Source of the DNA: BRH-c54 sp036567945
GTDB taxonomy: Bacteria > Bacteroidota > Bacteroidia > Flavobacteriales_E > Vicingaceae
Direction of reading: 5' to 3'
DNA: 64,000 bases
Assembly: GCA_036567945.1 (NCBI GenBank)
Contig: DATCTM010000049.1
Span: 1-64,000, forward strand
In this document: in pieces, positions 9,636 to 18,564 of the stretch
Layout: the number at the start of each line of letters is the position of its first letter
How positions within the stretch are numbered: the first letter of the stretch is position 1
Program-made: the position numbers and the translations under genes
Notes under the pieces: model-generated
Told to the model about the DNA's origin: nothing
Seen by the model: only the letters and a program-made list of their open reading frames with translations
The model's database searches: none

Positions 9636-9794
9636 ATGAAAAGAACGTTTCAGCCATCCAGAAGAAAAAGAAGAAATAAACATGGCTTTATGAGCAGAAT
9701 GGAAACTGCAAATGGTAGAAAAGTGTTAGCAAGAAGAAGAGCTAAAGGAAGAAAGAGATTAACTGTGTCTGACGAGCCGAGACATAAGAGATAA
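9636..9794 (+). CDS. rpmH: 50S ribosomal protein L34
   Basis: Smallest ribosomal protein, part of the large subunit. The 52-residue product starts MKRTFQPSRRKRRNKHGFM and contains the L34 signature GFMSRM-x-TANGRKVLARRRAKGRK, so identification is secure. The C-terminus carries a short extra tail (LTVSDEPRHKR), as in relatives from this phylum. It has its own strong promoter and its own terminator, hence a single-gene unit. Unlike in many bacteria, dnaA and rnpA are not beside it, which is usual for Bacteroidota. Confidence 0.97.
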   Translation: MKRTFQPSRRKRRNKHGFMSRMETANGRKVLARRRAKGRKRLTVSDEPRHKR

Positions 9795-9811
9795 ACATAT
9801 TTATATAAATT

Positions 9812-9840
9812 AAAGGGATGCAAAAGCATCCCTTTTTTTT
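9812..9840 (+). terminator. Rho-independent terminator of rpmH
   Basis: AAAGGGATGC, loop AAAA, GCATCCCTTT, then more T: a 10-bp perfect stem followed by a T-run, 17 bases after the L34 stop codon. Confidence 0.92.
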
Positions 9841-9947
9841 GAACAAAATTTTAGGTTTTGTTGAAAAATAAGCCTTTAATCAATCAGTAAATTAAAGTAA
9901 TTTCGCAAACGCAAGAAATTATTATTGAAAATAAAAATAAATAGAAA

Positions 9948-12761
9948 ATGCCAAAAGATTCATCCATCAAACACATTTTAATTATAGGTAGCGGTCCAAT
10001 AGTAATAGGTCAAGCTTGTGAGTTCGATTATGCCGGCTCTCAGGCAGCTCGTTCGTTAAGAGACGAAGGAATTGAGGTTACTTTAATCAATTCCAATCCT
10101 GCAACTATTATGACGGATAAGGTAGTTGCAGATAATATCTATCTTAAACCGCTTACGGTTGAATCTATTGAAGAAATTTTACAAAAACATGATATTGATG
10201 CCGTTTTACCTACTATGGGCGGACAAACTGCTTTAAACCTTTGTATTGAATGTGATGAAACCGGTTTGTGGGAAAAATACAATGTAAAAATGATTGGGGT
10301 GGATATTGCTGCAATTGAAATTACCGAAAACAGAGAAGCGTTTAGAAAATTAATGGAAGATATTGGTGTCCCAATGGCACCACAAACTACTGCAAAATCT
10401 TTCTTAGAAGGAAAAGAAGTAGCCCAAGAATATGGCTTTCCTTTATGTATTAGAGCTTCTTATACCTTAGGAGGAGCCGGAGCTGCCATAGTTTACGATG
10501 AAAAAGAATTTGATGAATTATTAAACCAAGGTTTACACATTTCACCTATCCACGAAGTAATGATAGACAAAGCCATGATGGGTTGGAAAGAATATGAGTT
10601 AGAGTTATTGAGAGATAAAAACGACAATGTGGTAATTATCTGTTCTATTGAAAATTTTGATCCAATGGGAATTCATACAGGAGATTCTATTACTGTTGCC
10701 CCTGCAATGACTCTATCTGATACCACTTATCAGAAAATGAGAGATATGGCAATTAAAATGATGCGTTCTATCGGAGATTTTGCCGGAGGATGTAATGTAC
10801 AATTTGCTGTAAGTCCTGATGAAAAAGAAGACATTATTGCCATAGAAATTAACCCAAGAGTTTCCCGTTCATCTGCTTTAGCATCAAAAGCTACAGGGTA
10901 TCCTATTGCTAAAATAGCATCAAAATTAGCTATCGGTTATAACCTTACAGAATTAGATAACCAGATTACTAAATCTACTTCGGCTTATTTTGAACCAACA
11001 CTAGATTACGTTATTGTAAAAATACCTAGATGGAATTTTGATAAATTTAAAGGTGCTAACAGAACATTAGGACTTCAAATGAAATCTGTTGGTGAAGTTA
11101 TGGGTATCGGACGTTCTTTTCAGGAAGCATTACAAAAAGCTTGTCAGAGTTTAGAAATAAACAGAAATGGATTGGGTGCTGATGGTAAAGAATTGACCAA
11201 CCAAGATGTAATTTTAAAAAGTTTAGAAAACCCGAGTTGGGACAGACTTTTCCATATTTATGATGCCATAAAAATGGGAATTCCTTTTAAAACCATTTTC
11301 GATAAAACAAAAATTGATCATTGGTTTTTAAGACAAATTGAGGATTTTATAAAACTCGAAAAAAGAATTGAAGCTTATACCTTAAATTCTATTCCGAAAG
11401 AATTGATGTATGAAGCAAAACAAAAAGGTTATGCCGACAGACAAATTGCTCACTTATTAAAGTGTTTAGAAAGTGAAGTTTACACCAAACGAAATGAAAT
11501 GAACATTAAGCGAGTATATAAATTGGTTGATACCTGTGCAGCTGAATTTCCTGCTCAAACACCTTATTACTACTCTACTTTTGAAGATGAAAATGAATCT
11601 GTAGTTACGGACAGAAAGAAAGTAGTTGTATTAGGGTCTGGACCAAACAGAATAGGACAAGGAATAGAGTTTGACTACAGTTGTGTACATGGAGTACTAG
11701 CCGCCAAAGAAATGGGCTACGAAACCATTATGATTAATTGTAACCCCGAAACTGTTTCTACCGATTTTGATACTGCTGACAAATTATACTTTGAACCTGT
11801 TTTTTGGGAACATATTTATGATATTATTCAACACGAAAAACCTGAAGGAGTTATTGTTCAGTTAGGTGGGCAAACCGCTTTAAAATTAGCTGAGAAATTA
11901 GAAAAATATGGTGTTAAAATTATAGGAACTTCTTTTGAAGCATTGGATATTGCTGAAGATAGAGGGCGTTTTTCTAATGTGTTAAAAGAATTAAATATTC
12001 CTTACCCAGAATTTGGTGTAGTAGAAAGTGCTGAACAAGCTATACAATTATCTAAAAATTTAGGTTTTCCATTATTAGTTCGCCCTTCTTATGTGTTGGG
12101 TGGACAAAAAATGAAAATTGTAATTAACGAAGAAGAATTAGAACACCATGTTGTGGATATTTTAAAAGCAATGCCTGATAATCAGATTTTGCTCGACCAC
12201 TTTTTAGGCGGAGCAATTGAAGCTGAAGCAGATGCTATTTGTGATGGCGAAAATGTTTATATTATTGGTGTGATGCAACATATAGAACCTGCCGGAATCC
12301 ACTCTGGAGACTCTTATGCGGTACTTCCTCCTTATAATTTAGGTGATTTAATTATTACTCAAATAGAAGATATTACTAAGAAAATAGCTGTGCGATTAAA
12401 AACAGTTGGATTAATAAACATTCAGTTTGCTGTAAAAGATGATGTGGTTTATGTAATTGAAGCCAACCCAAGAGCTTCTAGAACCGTTCCTTTTATTGCC
12501 AAAGCTTATGATGAGCCTTATGTAAACTATGCTACCAAAGTAATGTTAGGTGCCAAAGTAACAGACTTTACATTTAACCCTAGAAAACAAGGTTATGCTA
12601 TAAAAATTCCGGTATTCTCTTTCAATAAATTCCCGAATGTAAACAAAGAATTAGGACCGGAAATGAAATCTACAGGAGAAGCCATAAGGTTCATAGATAG
12701 CTTAAAAGACAAGTTCTTTAGAGATATTTATGCTGAACGAAATTTATATTTAAGTAAATAA
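9948..12761 (+). CDS. carB: Carbamoyl-phosphate synthase large subunit (without MGS regulatory domain)
   Basis: Makes carbamoyl phosphate for pyrimidines and arginine with ammonia from the small subunit CarA. Two homologous ATP-grasp halves are visible: the first starts IGSGPIVIGQACEFDYAG, the second near residue 560 starts VLGSGPNRIGQGIEFDYS, each with its own ATP-binding and metal residues (EINPRVSRSSA and EANPRASRTVPF). The protein ends at residue 937, where enterobacterial CarB (about 1073 residues) would continue into the methylglyoxal-synthase-like domain that binds UMP and ornithine. Flavobacterial CarB proteins commonly lack it, so this is not a truncation. carA is not in the neighbourhood. 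Regulation by UMP/ornithine at that domain is therefore not expected. Confidence 0.96.
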   Translation: MPKDSSIKHILIIGSGPIVIGQACEFDYAGSQAARSLRDEGIEVTLINSNPATIMTDKVVADNIYLKPLTVESIEEILQKHDIDAVLPTMGGQTALNLCIECDETGLWEKYNVKMIGVDIAAIEITENREAFRKLMEDIGVPMAPQTTAKSFLEGKEVAQEYGFPLCIRASYTLGGAGAAIVYDEKEFDELLNQGLHISPIHEVMIDKAMMGWKEYELELLRDKNDNVVIICSIENFDPMGIHTGDSITVAPAMTLSDTTYQKMRDMAIKMMRSIGDFAGGCNVQFAVSPDEKEDIIAIEINPRVSRSSALASKATGYPIAKIASKLAIGYNLTELDNQITKSTSAYFEPTLDYVIVKIPRWNFDKFKGANRTLGLQMKSVGEVMGIGRSFQEALQKACQSLEINRNGLGADGKELTNQDVILKSLENPSWDRLFHIYDAIKMGIPFKTIFDKTKIDHWFLRQIEDFIKLEKRIEAYTLNSIPKELMYEAKQKGYADRQIAHLLKCLESEVYTKRNEMNIKRVYKLVDTCAAEFPAQTPYYYSTFEDENESVVTDRKKVVVLGSGPNRIGQGIEFDYSCVHGVLAAKEMGYETIMINCNPETVSTDFDTADKLYFEPVFWEHIYDIIQHEKPEGVIVQLGGQTALKLAEKLEKYGVKIIGTSFEALDIAEDRGRFSNVLKELNIPYPEFGVVESAEQAIQLSKNLGFPLLVRPSYVLGGQKMKIVINEEELEHHVVDILKAMPDNQILLDHFLGGAIEAEADAICDGENVYIIGVMQHIEPAGIHSGDSYAVLPPYNLGDLIITQIEDITKKIAVRLKTVGLINIQFAVKDDVVYVIEANPRASRTVPFIAKAYDEPYVNYATKVMLGAKVTDFTFNPRKQGYAIKIPVFSFNKFPNVNKELGPEMKSTGEAIRFIDSLKDKFFRDIYAERNLYLSK

Positions 12762-12763
12762 TT

Positions 12764-12803
12764 AATGTGTAAATGTGTAAATTTGAACATGTGAGAATGT
12801 AAT
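12764..12803 (+). repeat. Degenerate 8-base simple repeat after carB
   Basis: Directly after the carB stop the sequence reads as five imperfect octamers (AATGTGTA, AATGTGTA, AATTTGAA, CATGTGAG, AATGTAAT). It resembles the seven-base tracts at 16241, 33681 and 45893 in style though not in period. Confidence 0.5.
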
Positions 12804-12834
12804 AATCTCTAACTTCTTAACTTTTTATTATTTT

Positions 12835-13107
12835 ATGCAAATCTTACGCACTATACTCATTATTGTACTTGTTTATTATGCATTCAAGTTTTTATTTCGA
12901 TTTTTACTACCAATCATTTTAAAAAGTTGGGTGGATAAAAAAACACAACAATTTCAGCAACAAAGCAATTTTATGGATAGCGAAAAAGCTAAAGAATTTG
13001 CCAAGCAAAAAGAAGGTGAAATAAAAATTAAACCTACCAATAAATCACAGAAACCTGACACAGATAATGTTGGGGATTATGTGGATTATGAAGAAGTAAA
13101 AGATTAG
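12835..13107 (+). CDS. DUF4834 family protein
   Basis: Short Bacteroidota-specific protein of unknown function. One N-terminal membrane helix (residues 5-27, ILIIVLVYYAFKFLFRFLLP), then a charged, probably disordered stretch, ending in the family's conserved VGDYVDYEEVKD. The C-terminal motif identifies the family; nothing shows what it does. It follows carB by 73 bases on the same strand, the gap being filled by the octamer tract, and precedes the Pmp3 lipoprotein; co-transcription with either is possible but unproven. Confidence 0.8.
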   Translation: MQILRTILIIVLVYYAFKFLFRFLLPIILKSWVDKKTQQFQQQSNFMDSEKAKEFAKQKEGEIKIKPTNKSQKPDTDNVGDYVDYEEVKD

Positions 13108-13185
13108 CTAATAAATAACCTTAGATAAGTAAATCTCGTTAATTAAAGCGTTACCTTTATAAAGTATTCACAAAAAATATATATT

Positions 13186-13818
13186 ATGAAAAAGATTATT
13201 ATAGGATTAAGTCTAATTTTTATTGGAAGTCAGTTGTTTATGTCTTGTAGCTCTGAAAATGCAGTTGTAAGTCAGTTTTCTAAAAGAAAATATCTTAAAA
13301 ATTTCAAAGAGAACAAACTAAACAATAATGACAAGATTAACCAAAGAGAAAACACTTACGAATTAGCCGAAATTGAATCAAAATCAAATGAAGAAATTAC
13401 GCTAACAGCTTCTACCACTGAAGAAATTAATCTCTCCACAACTACAACTGAAAACAATGAGTTAGCAAGTACTGTAGAAACTTCAACTGAAATAATTGAA
13501 AAAGAAGTTTTTGAAACATTAAAAAGTAAAACCGATTACAATTGGGATAACTATAACAGAAGCATCGATTTTTCTAAGATGAATGATGCTAGTAAAGTTT
13601 TTAAAGGAGAAAACATTGCTCAACATAACTTACAATCAAAACAAGCACATGATTTAGTGTTGATTTTATGTGGTATATTTTTACCTCCTTTAGGTGTGTT
13701 TTTATATGAAGGTACAATCACTAATAATTTTTGGTTAGATTTATTATTAACCCTTTTCTTTTGGTTACCAGGAATTATTTTTGCTTTCTTGGTGATGTAT
13801 GGTGGTGTTTCTATTTAA
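13186..13818 (+). CDS. Lipoprotein with C-terminal Pmp3/YqaE membrane domain
   Basis: Two parts. Residues 1-24 form a lipoprotein signal peptide with the lipobox FMSC, Cys21 being the expected lipid-bearing residue. Residues 25-150 are charged and rich in Ser, Thr and Glu, probably disordered. Residues 151-210 match the Pmp3/YqaE (UPF0057) family: LILCGIFLPPLGVFLYEG and LTLFFWLPGIIFAFLVMY, two membrane hairpin helices with the PPLGV and PGI signatures. Plain Pmp3 proteins are about 55 residues and respond to salt or envelope stress. The extension and lipid anchor place the acylated N-terminus on the outer face of the inner membrane. Followed by a strong bidirectional terminator. Function inferred only. 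Confidence 0.8.
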   Translation: MKKIIIGLSLIFIGSQLFMSCSSENAVVSQFSKRKYLKNFKENKLNNNDKINQRENTYELAEIESKSNEEITLTASTTEEINLSTTTTENNELASTVETSTEIIEKEVFETLKSKTDYNWDNYNRSIDFSKMNDASKVFKGENIAQHNLQSKQAHDLVLILCGIFLPPLGVFLYEGTITNNFWLDLLLTLFFWLPGIIFAFLVMYGGVSI

Positions 13819-13830
13819 AAACAACTTAGA

Positions 13831-13878
13831 ACATAAACGACAAAAGCCTCAGGATTCTGAGGCTTTTGTCGTTTATGT
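13831..13878. terminator. Long bidirectional terminator (22-bp perfect stem)
   Basis: Positions 13831-13852 and 13857-13878 are perfect reverse complements around the loop GATT, with A/T-rich ends. It lies between two converging genes and can stop transcription from both sides. Confidence 0.92.
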
Positions 13879-13895
13879 ATTTCCCAATCCTTCTT

Positions 13896-15035
13896 TTACT
13901 TAAGAACAGCTCTTGAGATAACAATCTTTTGTACTTCGCTGGTTCCTTCATAAATCTGAGTGATTTTAGCATCTCTCATTAATCGTTCTACATGGTATTC
14001 TTTTACAAAACCGTAACCACCATGTACCTGAACTGCTTCTGTAGTTACCCACATGGCTACTCTAGAGGCAAAAACTTTGGCCATAGCTCCTTCTTTATCA
14101 AAGTTTTGTTTTTGGTCTTTTAAGTAGGCAGCTTTTAAACATAATAAACGAGCAGCTTCAATTTCTGTAGCCATATCTGCTAATTTAAAGGCAATGGCTT
14201 GATGTTGATGAATTGGTTTACCAAAAGCTTCTCTTTCTTTAGAGTAAGCCAATGCTAATTCATAAGCTCCAGAAGCGATACCTAAAGCCTGAGAAGCAAT
14301 ACCAATTCTACCTCCGGAAAGTACAGACATCGCGAATTTAAAACCAAATCCATCTTCGCCAATACGGTTTTCTTTAGGTACTTTCACATCATTAAACAAT
14401 AAAGTATGAGTATCAGAAGCTCTAATTCCCATTTTATTTTCTTTAGCTCCTACTTTAAAGCCTTCCCATGTTTTGTCAACAATAAAAGCATTAATTCCTC
14501 TATGTCCTTTAGCAACATCAGTTTGAGCAATAACAATATAGTAAGATGCCGAACCACCGTTGGTAATCCAATTTTTGGTTCCATTTAATAAATAATGGTC
14601 ACCCATATCAATAGCTGTAGTTCTTTGCGAAGTAGCATCAGAACCAGCTTCCGGTTCAGATAAACAGAATGCTCCAATTTTCTCTCCGGTAGCACATGGC
14701 ACCAAATATTTTTGTCTTTGCTCTTCCGTTCCATATTTTTCAATTCCCCAGCAATAAAGTGAATTATTTACCGACATTACCACAGAGGTAGACGCATCTA
14801 CTTTACTAATTTCTTCCATGGCCAATACATAAGAAATAGTATCCATTCCACCACCACCATATTTCGGGTCAACCATCATTCCTAAGAAACCTAATTCTCC
14901 TAATTGTTTTACTTGCTCAGCAGGAAATTCTTGCTTTTCATCTCTTTCTATAACTCCCGGTTTTAATACGTTTTGTGCGAAATCTCTTGCAGCATCTCTA
15001 ACTGCTAAATGTTCTTCTGTTAATTGAAAATCCAT
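13896..15035 (-). CDS. Acyl-CoA dehydrogenase
   Basis: FAD enzyme that introduces the trans-2 double bond into acyl-CoA in beta-oxidation or branched-chain amino acid breakdown. N-terminal helical domain (LTEEHLAVRDAARDFA), the beta domain with CLSEPEAGSDA and NGTKNWITNG (FAD/substrate contacts), and the C-terminal helical domain with the catalytic base Glu in IYEGTSE, all in place. The frame extends 14 residues upstream to 15077, but that extension has no family similarity and overlaps a likely -7 box, so I start at 15035 (MDFQLTEEH). 379 residues is normal length. The short-chain/butyryl-like sequence cannot by itself fix chain-length preference. Monocistronic, divergent from anmK. Confidence 0.95.
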   Translation of the reverse strand: MDFQLTEEHLAVRDAARDFAQNVLKPGVIERDEKQEFPAEQVKQLGELGFLGMMVDPKYGGGGMDTISYVLAMEEISKVDASTSVVMSVNNSLYCWGIEKYGTEEQRQKYLVPCATGEKIGAFCLSEPEAGSDATSQRTTAIDMGDHYLLNGTKNWITNGGSASYYIVIAQTDVAKGHRGINAFIVDKTWEGFKVGAKENKMGIRASDTHTLLFNDVKVPKENRIGEDGFGFKFAMSVLSGGRIGIASQALGIASGAYELALAYSKEREAFGKPIHQHQAIAFKLADMATEIEAARLLCLKAAYLKDQKQNFDKEGAMAKVFASRVAMWVTTEAVQVHGGYGFVKEYHVERLMRDAKITQIYEGTSEVQKIVISRAVLK

Positions 15036-15166
15036 AACTTTTATATTGTTTTTGTTAAAATAGTAATTAAATTGCAAGGTAATATTTTACTTCATTTTAT
15101 GTCTGAAAAACACATATATTTGAAGTGTTACAAAACTAATAGATTTATTCAAAAAGTAGCCATTTT

Positions 15167-16240
15167 ATGAAAGAAAATTACCATGCAATAGGATTAATGT
15201 CGGGCACATCATTAGATGGTTTAGATATGGTTGAAGTTACTTTTAATTATTCTTCTGAAAATCAATGGGATTTTACGATTTTAAATACTAAAACCTTAGC
15301 TTATAAAAGTGAGCTCAAGGAACAATTAATTCAATCAAAACAATTATCAGGAGAAGAATTAATGTTATTAAATAATCAGTTGGGTAATTTTTTTGGTATA
15401 GCTATTAACGATTTTATAATAGAAAAGAAGATACCTAAAACTGCAATAGATTTTATAGCTTCTCACGGACATACTGTTTTTCATCAACCCAATAAAAATT
15501 TCACCTTGCAAATTGGCAATGGAGCTAAAATTGCTGCTAAAACCGGAATAAATGTTATTTGCGACTTTCGCTCTACAGATGTTGCTTTAGGCGGACAAGG
15601 AGCTCCATTAGTTCCGATTGGAGATCAAATTCTTTTTAATAATTATGATATCTGCCTCAATTTAGGAGGAATTGCCAATCTATCTTTTTCGCAAGAACAA
15701 CAAACTATTGCGTATGATGTTGCTCCTTGTAATATTGTACTGAATGCTTTAGCTCAACAACTAGGGGCTGAATATGACGAAAGCGGTAATTTTGCTCGAC
15801 TAGGAAATGTTAATCAAGAATTATTGAGCGAACTAAATGCCTTCACTTTTTATGCACAAGAAATACCAAAATCGTTAGGTATAGAGTGGATTGAAAATCA
15901 TATTTTTCCATTGTTGGAGAAAAGTTCTTTATCCACACAAGACCAACTTTGTACTTTTGTAGAACACATTTCACATCAATTAAAAGCAGCATTTCCAACA
16001 GAAAGCAAAACTGTTTTAGCAACAGGTGGCGGTGCTTGGAATACCTTTTTAGTAGAAAGAATTGCTCAAGTAAGCAATAAAACTATTATTGTTCCTGATG
16101 AAAAACTTGTCAACTATAAAGAAGCAATCATTTTTGCTTTTTTAGGCGTATTAAGAATGAGAAACGAAGTAAATTGCCTACAGTCAGTTACAGGAGCTAC
16201 AAAAGATAACGTGGGTGGCGCAATTTATTTGGGAGTTTAA
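15167..16240 (+). CDS. anmK: Anhydro-N-acetylmuramic acid kinase
   Basis: Phosphorylates and hydrolyses 1,6-anhydro-MurNAc released by lytic transglycosylases, giving MurNAc-6-phosphate for peptidoglycan recycling. The actin-like ATPase fold begins with GLMSGTSLDGLDMVEV, the AnmK hallmark; DFRSTDVALGGQGAPLVPIGD carries the catalytic Asp region and LNLGGIANLSF and ATGGGAWNTF the phosphate and adenosine loops. 357 residues, normal. A lytic transglycosylase (mltG) is about 5 kb away, but not in the same unit. Its stop is followed at once by a short heptamer tract. Confidence 0.96.
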   Translation: MKENYHAIGLMSGTSLDGLDMVEVTFNYSSENQWDFTILNTKTLAYKSELKEQLIQSKQLSGEELMLLNNQLGNFFGIAINDFIIEKKIPKTAIDFIASHGHTVFHQPNKNFTLQIGNGAKIAAKTGINVICDFRSTDVALGGQGAPLVPIGDQILFNNYDICLNLGGIANLSFSQEQQTIAYDVAPCNIVLNALAQQLGAEYDESGNFARLGNVNQELLSELNAFTFYAQEIPKSLGIEWIENHIFPLLEKSSLSTQDQLCTFVEHISHQLKAAFPTESKTVLATGGGAWNTFLVERIAQVSNKTIIVPDEKLVNYKEAIIFAFLGVLRMRNEVNCLQSVTGATKDNVGGAIYLGV

Positions 16241-16261
16241 AGTCAGAAGACTGAAGATTAA
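16241..16261 (+). repeat. Degenerate heptamer tract after anmK
   Basis: AGTCAGA, AGACTGA, AGATTAA: three imperfect seven-base units beginning at the first base after the anmK stop codon. Confidence 0.45.
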
Positions 16262-16278
16262 CTAATAACATTTATCAA

Positions 16279-17832
16279 CTATATCTTTCCTGTTTTCTGG
16301 CTACTAATCAGTACATCATTATTGTATATAAACTTAAAATCCACATAGTTACTCTTGGTTTTATCCATTAAGTCTATGATACTTTTGTATGTGATTTCAT
16401 TAGAATTTACATACACTTCGTTAGCGTTATAAATTTCTATTAAGTCAGGCAATTGATACAATTTTCCAGCATAGTTTTTGACATCATTTTTTTGTAAATC
16501 GTTATTTGATTTTACAGTTATTATATTGTTGTTTTTCAATTTTTCTTTCATTTTTTGAATAAAAGAAGCATTCCCAACTAAAATACTGGTATTGTATTTA
16601 TTCTTTTTAATTCTAAGATAATTGAAATAGTTTAAAAATATCCTACTAAAAGGAATAAACAACAAAACTCCTACTAAAATGCTAATAATATACTTTGTTG
16701 AAAATGAAGAAGTATCAGGAAAAAAATGATTTACCCCTACAAATATTACACACCCCAACATTAACCCTATAACTGTTTTTTTGATACTTACATTTTTAGA
16801 ATATGCTCCCGAAATGGCTAAGCCTGCCAAAAAAGAAAAAATTACAGCCATCACATTCAAAATGCCATAATTATCAAAAAATTCTATCTGATTCGGAAAT
16901 CCTAACAATGGTTTTATAGCATTAAAAACCAATAAAGAACTCAAAATAAAAACAATATCAATTAGCGGTAGTTTTATGTAAGTAATAAAACGCATTAAAA
17001 TGGCCAAAAAAGCCCGTAAATAAATAGCTATATTGATAAAGAAAGAAAAGACGTTAGCTTTACTAGCAAAATGTTTTTTAGAAAAAATAATCATGGCATT
17101 GTAAAATACAAACACATAATTTATACTGCCTTTTTTAGTACTTTCCCCTTTATAATGTATAATTTGAGCTTCCGGAAAATAGTAATTTTTGTATCCGGCT
17201 TGTATTATTCTGTAAGATAAATCAATGTCTTCTCCATACATAAAAAAAGCTTCATCTAAATAACCAATTTTATCTAAAACACTTTTTCGCATCCACATAA
17301 AAGCTCCAGATAATACTTCAATTTCGTTGATTTCATCTTTATCTAAATAGGCTAAGTGGTATTTAGCAAAAGTTTTAGATTTTGGAAAAATAGCAGATAA
17401 TCCAAAAATTTTATAAAATGAAACAGAAGGAGTTGGTAGTCCTCTTTTAGATTCCGGAAGGAAAATTCCACTGCCATCAACCATTTTTACTCCTAAGCCA
17501 CCTAAGTCGGGGTGTTTATCTGAAAAAGCAATACATTTACTAAAGGTATCTTCTTCCACCACTGTATCTGGATTTAGTAATAAAATATACCTTCCTTTAG
17601 CAATAGCCATAGCCTGGTTATTGGCTTTAGAAAATCCAACATTATCCTTATTAGCAATAATTATCACTTTAGGAAATTGCTGGTTAACCATTTCCAAAGA
17701 ATCATCCGAAGAATTATTATCCACCACAAAAACCTCTGCATCAATACCGTTTATTGCCTTAAAAACAGAGGTAAGACACTGCTCTAAAAAATTTCTTACG
17801 TTGTAATTGACAATAATAATAGATAACTGCAT
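16279..17832 (-). CDS. Family 2 glycosyltransferase with membrane region and extra C-terminal domain
   Basis: Rhamnosyltransferase-like (WbbL type) GT-A enzyme that probably builds a surface polysaccharide. Residues 1-230 are the GT2 domain: LSIIIVNYNVRNFLEQCL, VVDNNSSDDS, the metal-binding LLNPDTVVEED and GEDIDLSYRI. A membrane anchor loop follows (residues 240-290), then four or more further helices to about residue 405. The last 100 residues are soluble, beginning SILVGNASFIQKMKEKL, and look like the Rossmann-type domain that precedes many sugar-phosphate transferases; that part is a guess from pattern. Ordinary GT2 enzymes of this type end near residue 300-350, so the tail is extra. It is 12 bases downstream of recR on the same strand. 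Confidence 0.85.
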   Translation of the reverse strand: MQLSIIIVNYNVRNFLEQCLTSVFKAINGIDAEVFVVDNNSSDDSLEMVNQQFPKVIIIANKDNVGFSKANNQAMAIAKGRYILLLNPDTVVEEDTFSKCIAFSDKHPDLGGLGVKMVDGSGIFLPESKRGLPTPSVSFYKIFGLSAIFPKSKTFAKYHLAYLDKDEINEIEVLSGAFMWMRKSVLDKIGYLDEAFFMYGEDIDLSYRIIQAGYKNYYFPEAQIIHYKGESTKKGSINYVFVFYNAMIIFSKKHFASKANVFSFFINIAIYLRAFLAILMRFITYIKLPLIDIVFILSSLLVFNAIKPLLGFPNQIEFFDNYGILNVMAVIFSFLAGLAISGAYSKNVSIKKTVIGLMLGCVIFVGVNHFFPDTSSFSTKYIISILVGVLLFIPFSRIFLNYFNYLRIKKNKYNTSILVGNASFIQKMKEKLKNNNIITVKSNNDLQKNDVKNYAGKLYQLPDLIEIYNANEVYVNSNEITYKSIIDLMDKTKSNYVDFKFIYNNDVLISSQKTGKI

Positions 17833-17844
17833 AAAGATAAATTA

Positions 17845-18468
17845 TTAACGCAAGGTTAACGTATTTTCAAAAGGTACTCTGTTAAGAATAGAACGCCCAA
17901 GAGTAAGTTCATCGGTATATTCCAGTTCATCTCCTATACCAATTCCTCTGGCAATAGTGGTAATTTTTATGGGAAAATCTTTAAGTTTTTTAAAGATGTA
18001 AAAGTTAGTTGCATCGCCTTCCATAGTAGCACTTAAGGCTAAAATTAACTCTTGGGTATTTTCATTCCTGATACGTTCAAAAAGTTCATTTAGCTTAACA
18101 TCGTTGGGACCAATACCTTCCATTGGAGAAATAATGCCTCCCAATACATGGTATTTTCCTTTAAATTGATTGGTATTTTCAATAGCATACACATCTAACA
18201 CATTTTCAACCACGCAAATGGTTTGGTCGTTTCTGTTGGGATGTGTACAAATATTACATTGTGTATTTTCAGTAATGGTATAACAACTTTCGCAATAATT
18301 TATTTGACTAGCCAGTGAAGAAAAGGCAGTACCAAAAGAAGTTAATTCTTCGTTTGTTCTGGTCAATAAATGTAGCACTAATCGGGTAGCAGTTTTTCTA
18401 CCTATTCCCGGTAATGATGAAAGTTGCTCTACAGCTCTATTAAATGAAGGTGAAAAAATTTCGTTCAT
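17845..18468 (-). CDS. recR: Recombination protein RecR
   Basis: Works with RecO and RecF to load RecA on gapped DNA. N-terminal helix-hairpin-helix (LPGIGRKTATRLVLHLL), a four-Cys zinc finger (CESC and CNIC), then the Toprim domain with CVVENVLDVYAIE and GGIISPMEGIGP. 207 residues is the family length. Start ATG at 18468. The glycosyltransferase follows 12 bases later, so the two are likely co-transcribed, though functionally unrelated. Confidence 0.96.
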   Translation of the reverse strand: MNEIFSPSFNRAVEQLSSLPGIGRKTATRLVLHLLTRTNEELTSFGTAFSSLASQINYCESCYTITENTQCNICTHPNRNDQTICVVENVLDVYAIENTNQFKGKYHVLGGIISPMEGIGPNDVKLNELFERIRNENTQELILALSATMEGDATNFYIFKKLKDFPIKITTIARGIGIGDELEYTDELTLGRSILNRVPFENTLTLR

Positions 18469-18564
18469 AAATTGAAATAGGAAATTAGTTTTGGTAAAAA
18501 TACTACATTTTCCGTTGTGAAATGGAGTGTTATAATGGTTTTACTAACACTAAATGTTGAAGAC

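Noticed and set aside
9948..12761. carB suspected to be truncated
   Set aside because: The missing C-terminal domain is the regulatory one commonly absent in Flavobacteriales; both ATP-grasp halves are intact and no remnant follows the stop.
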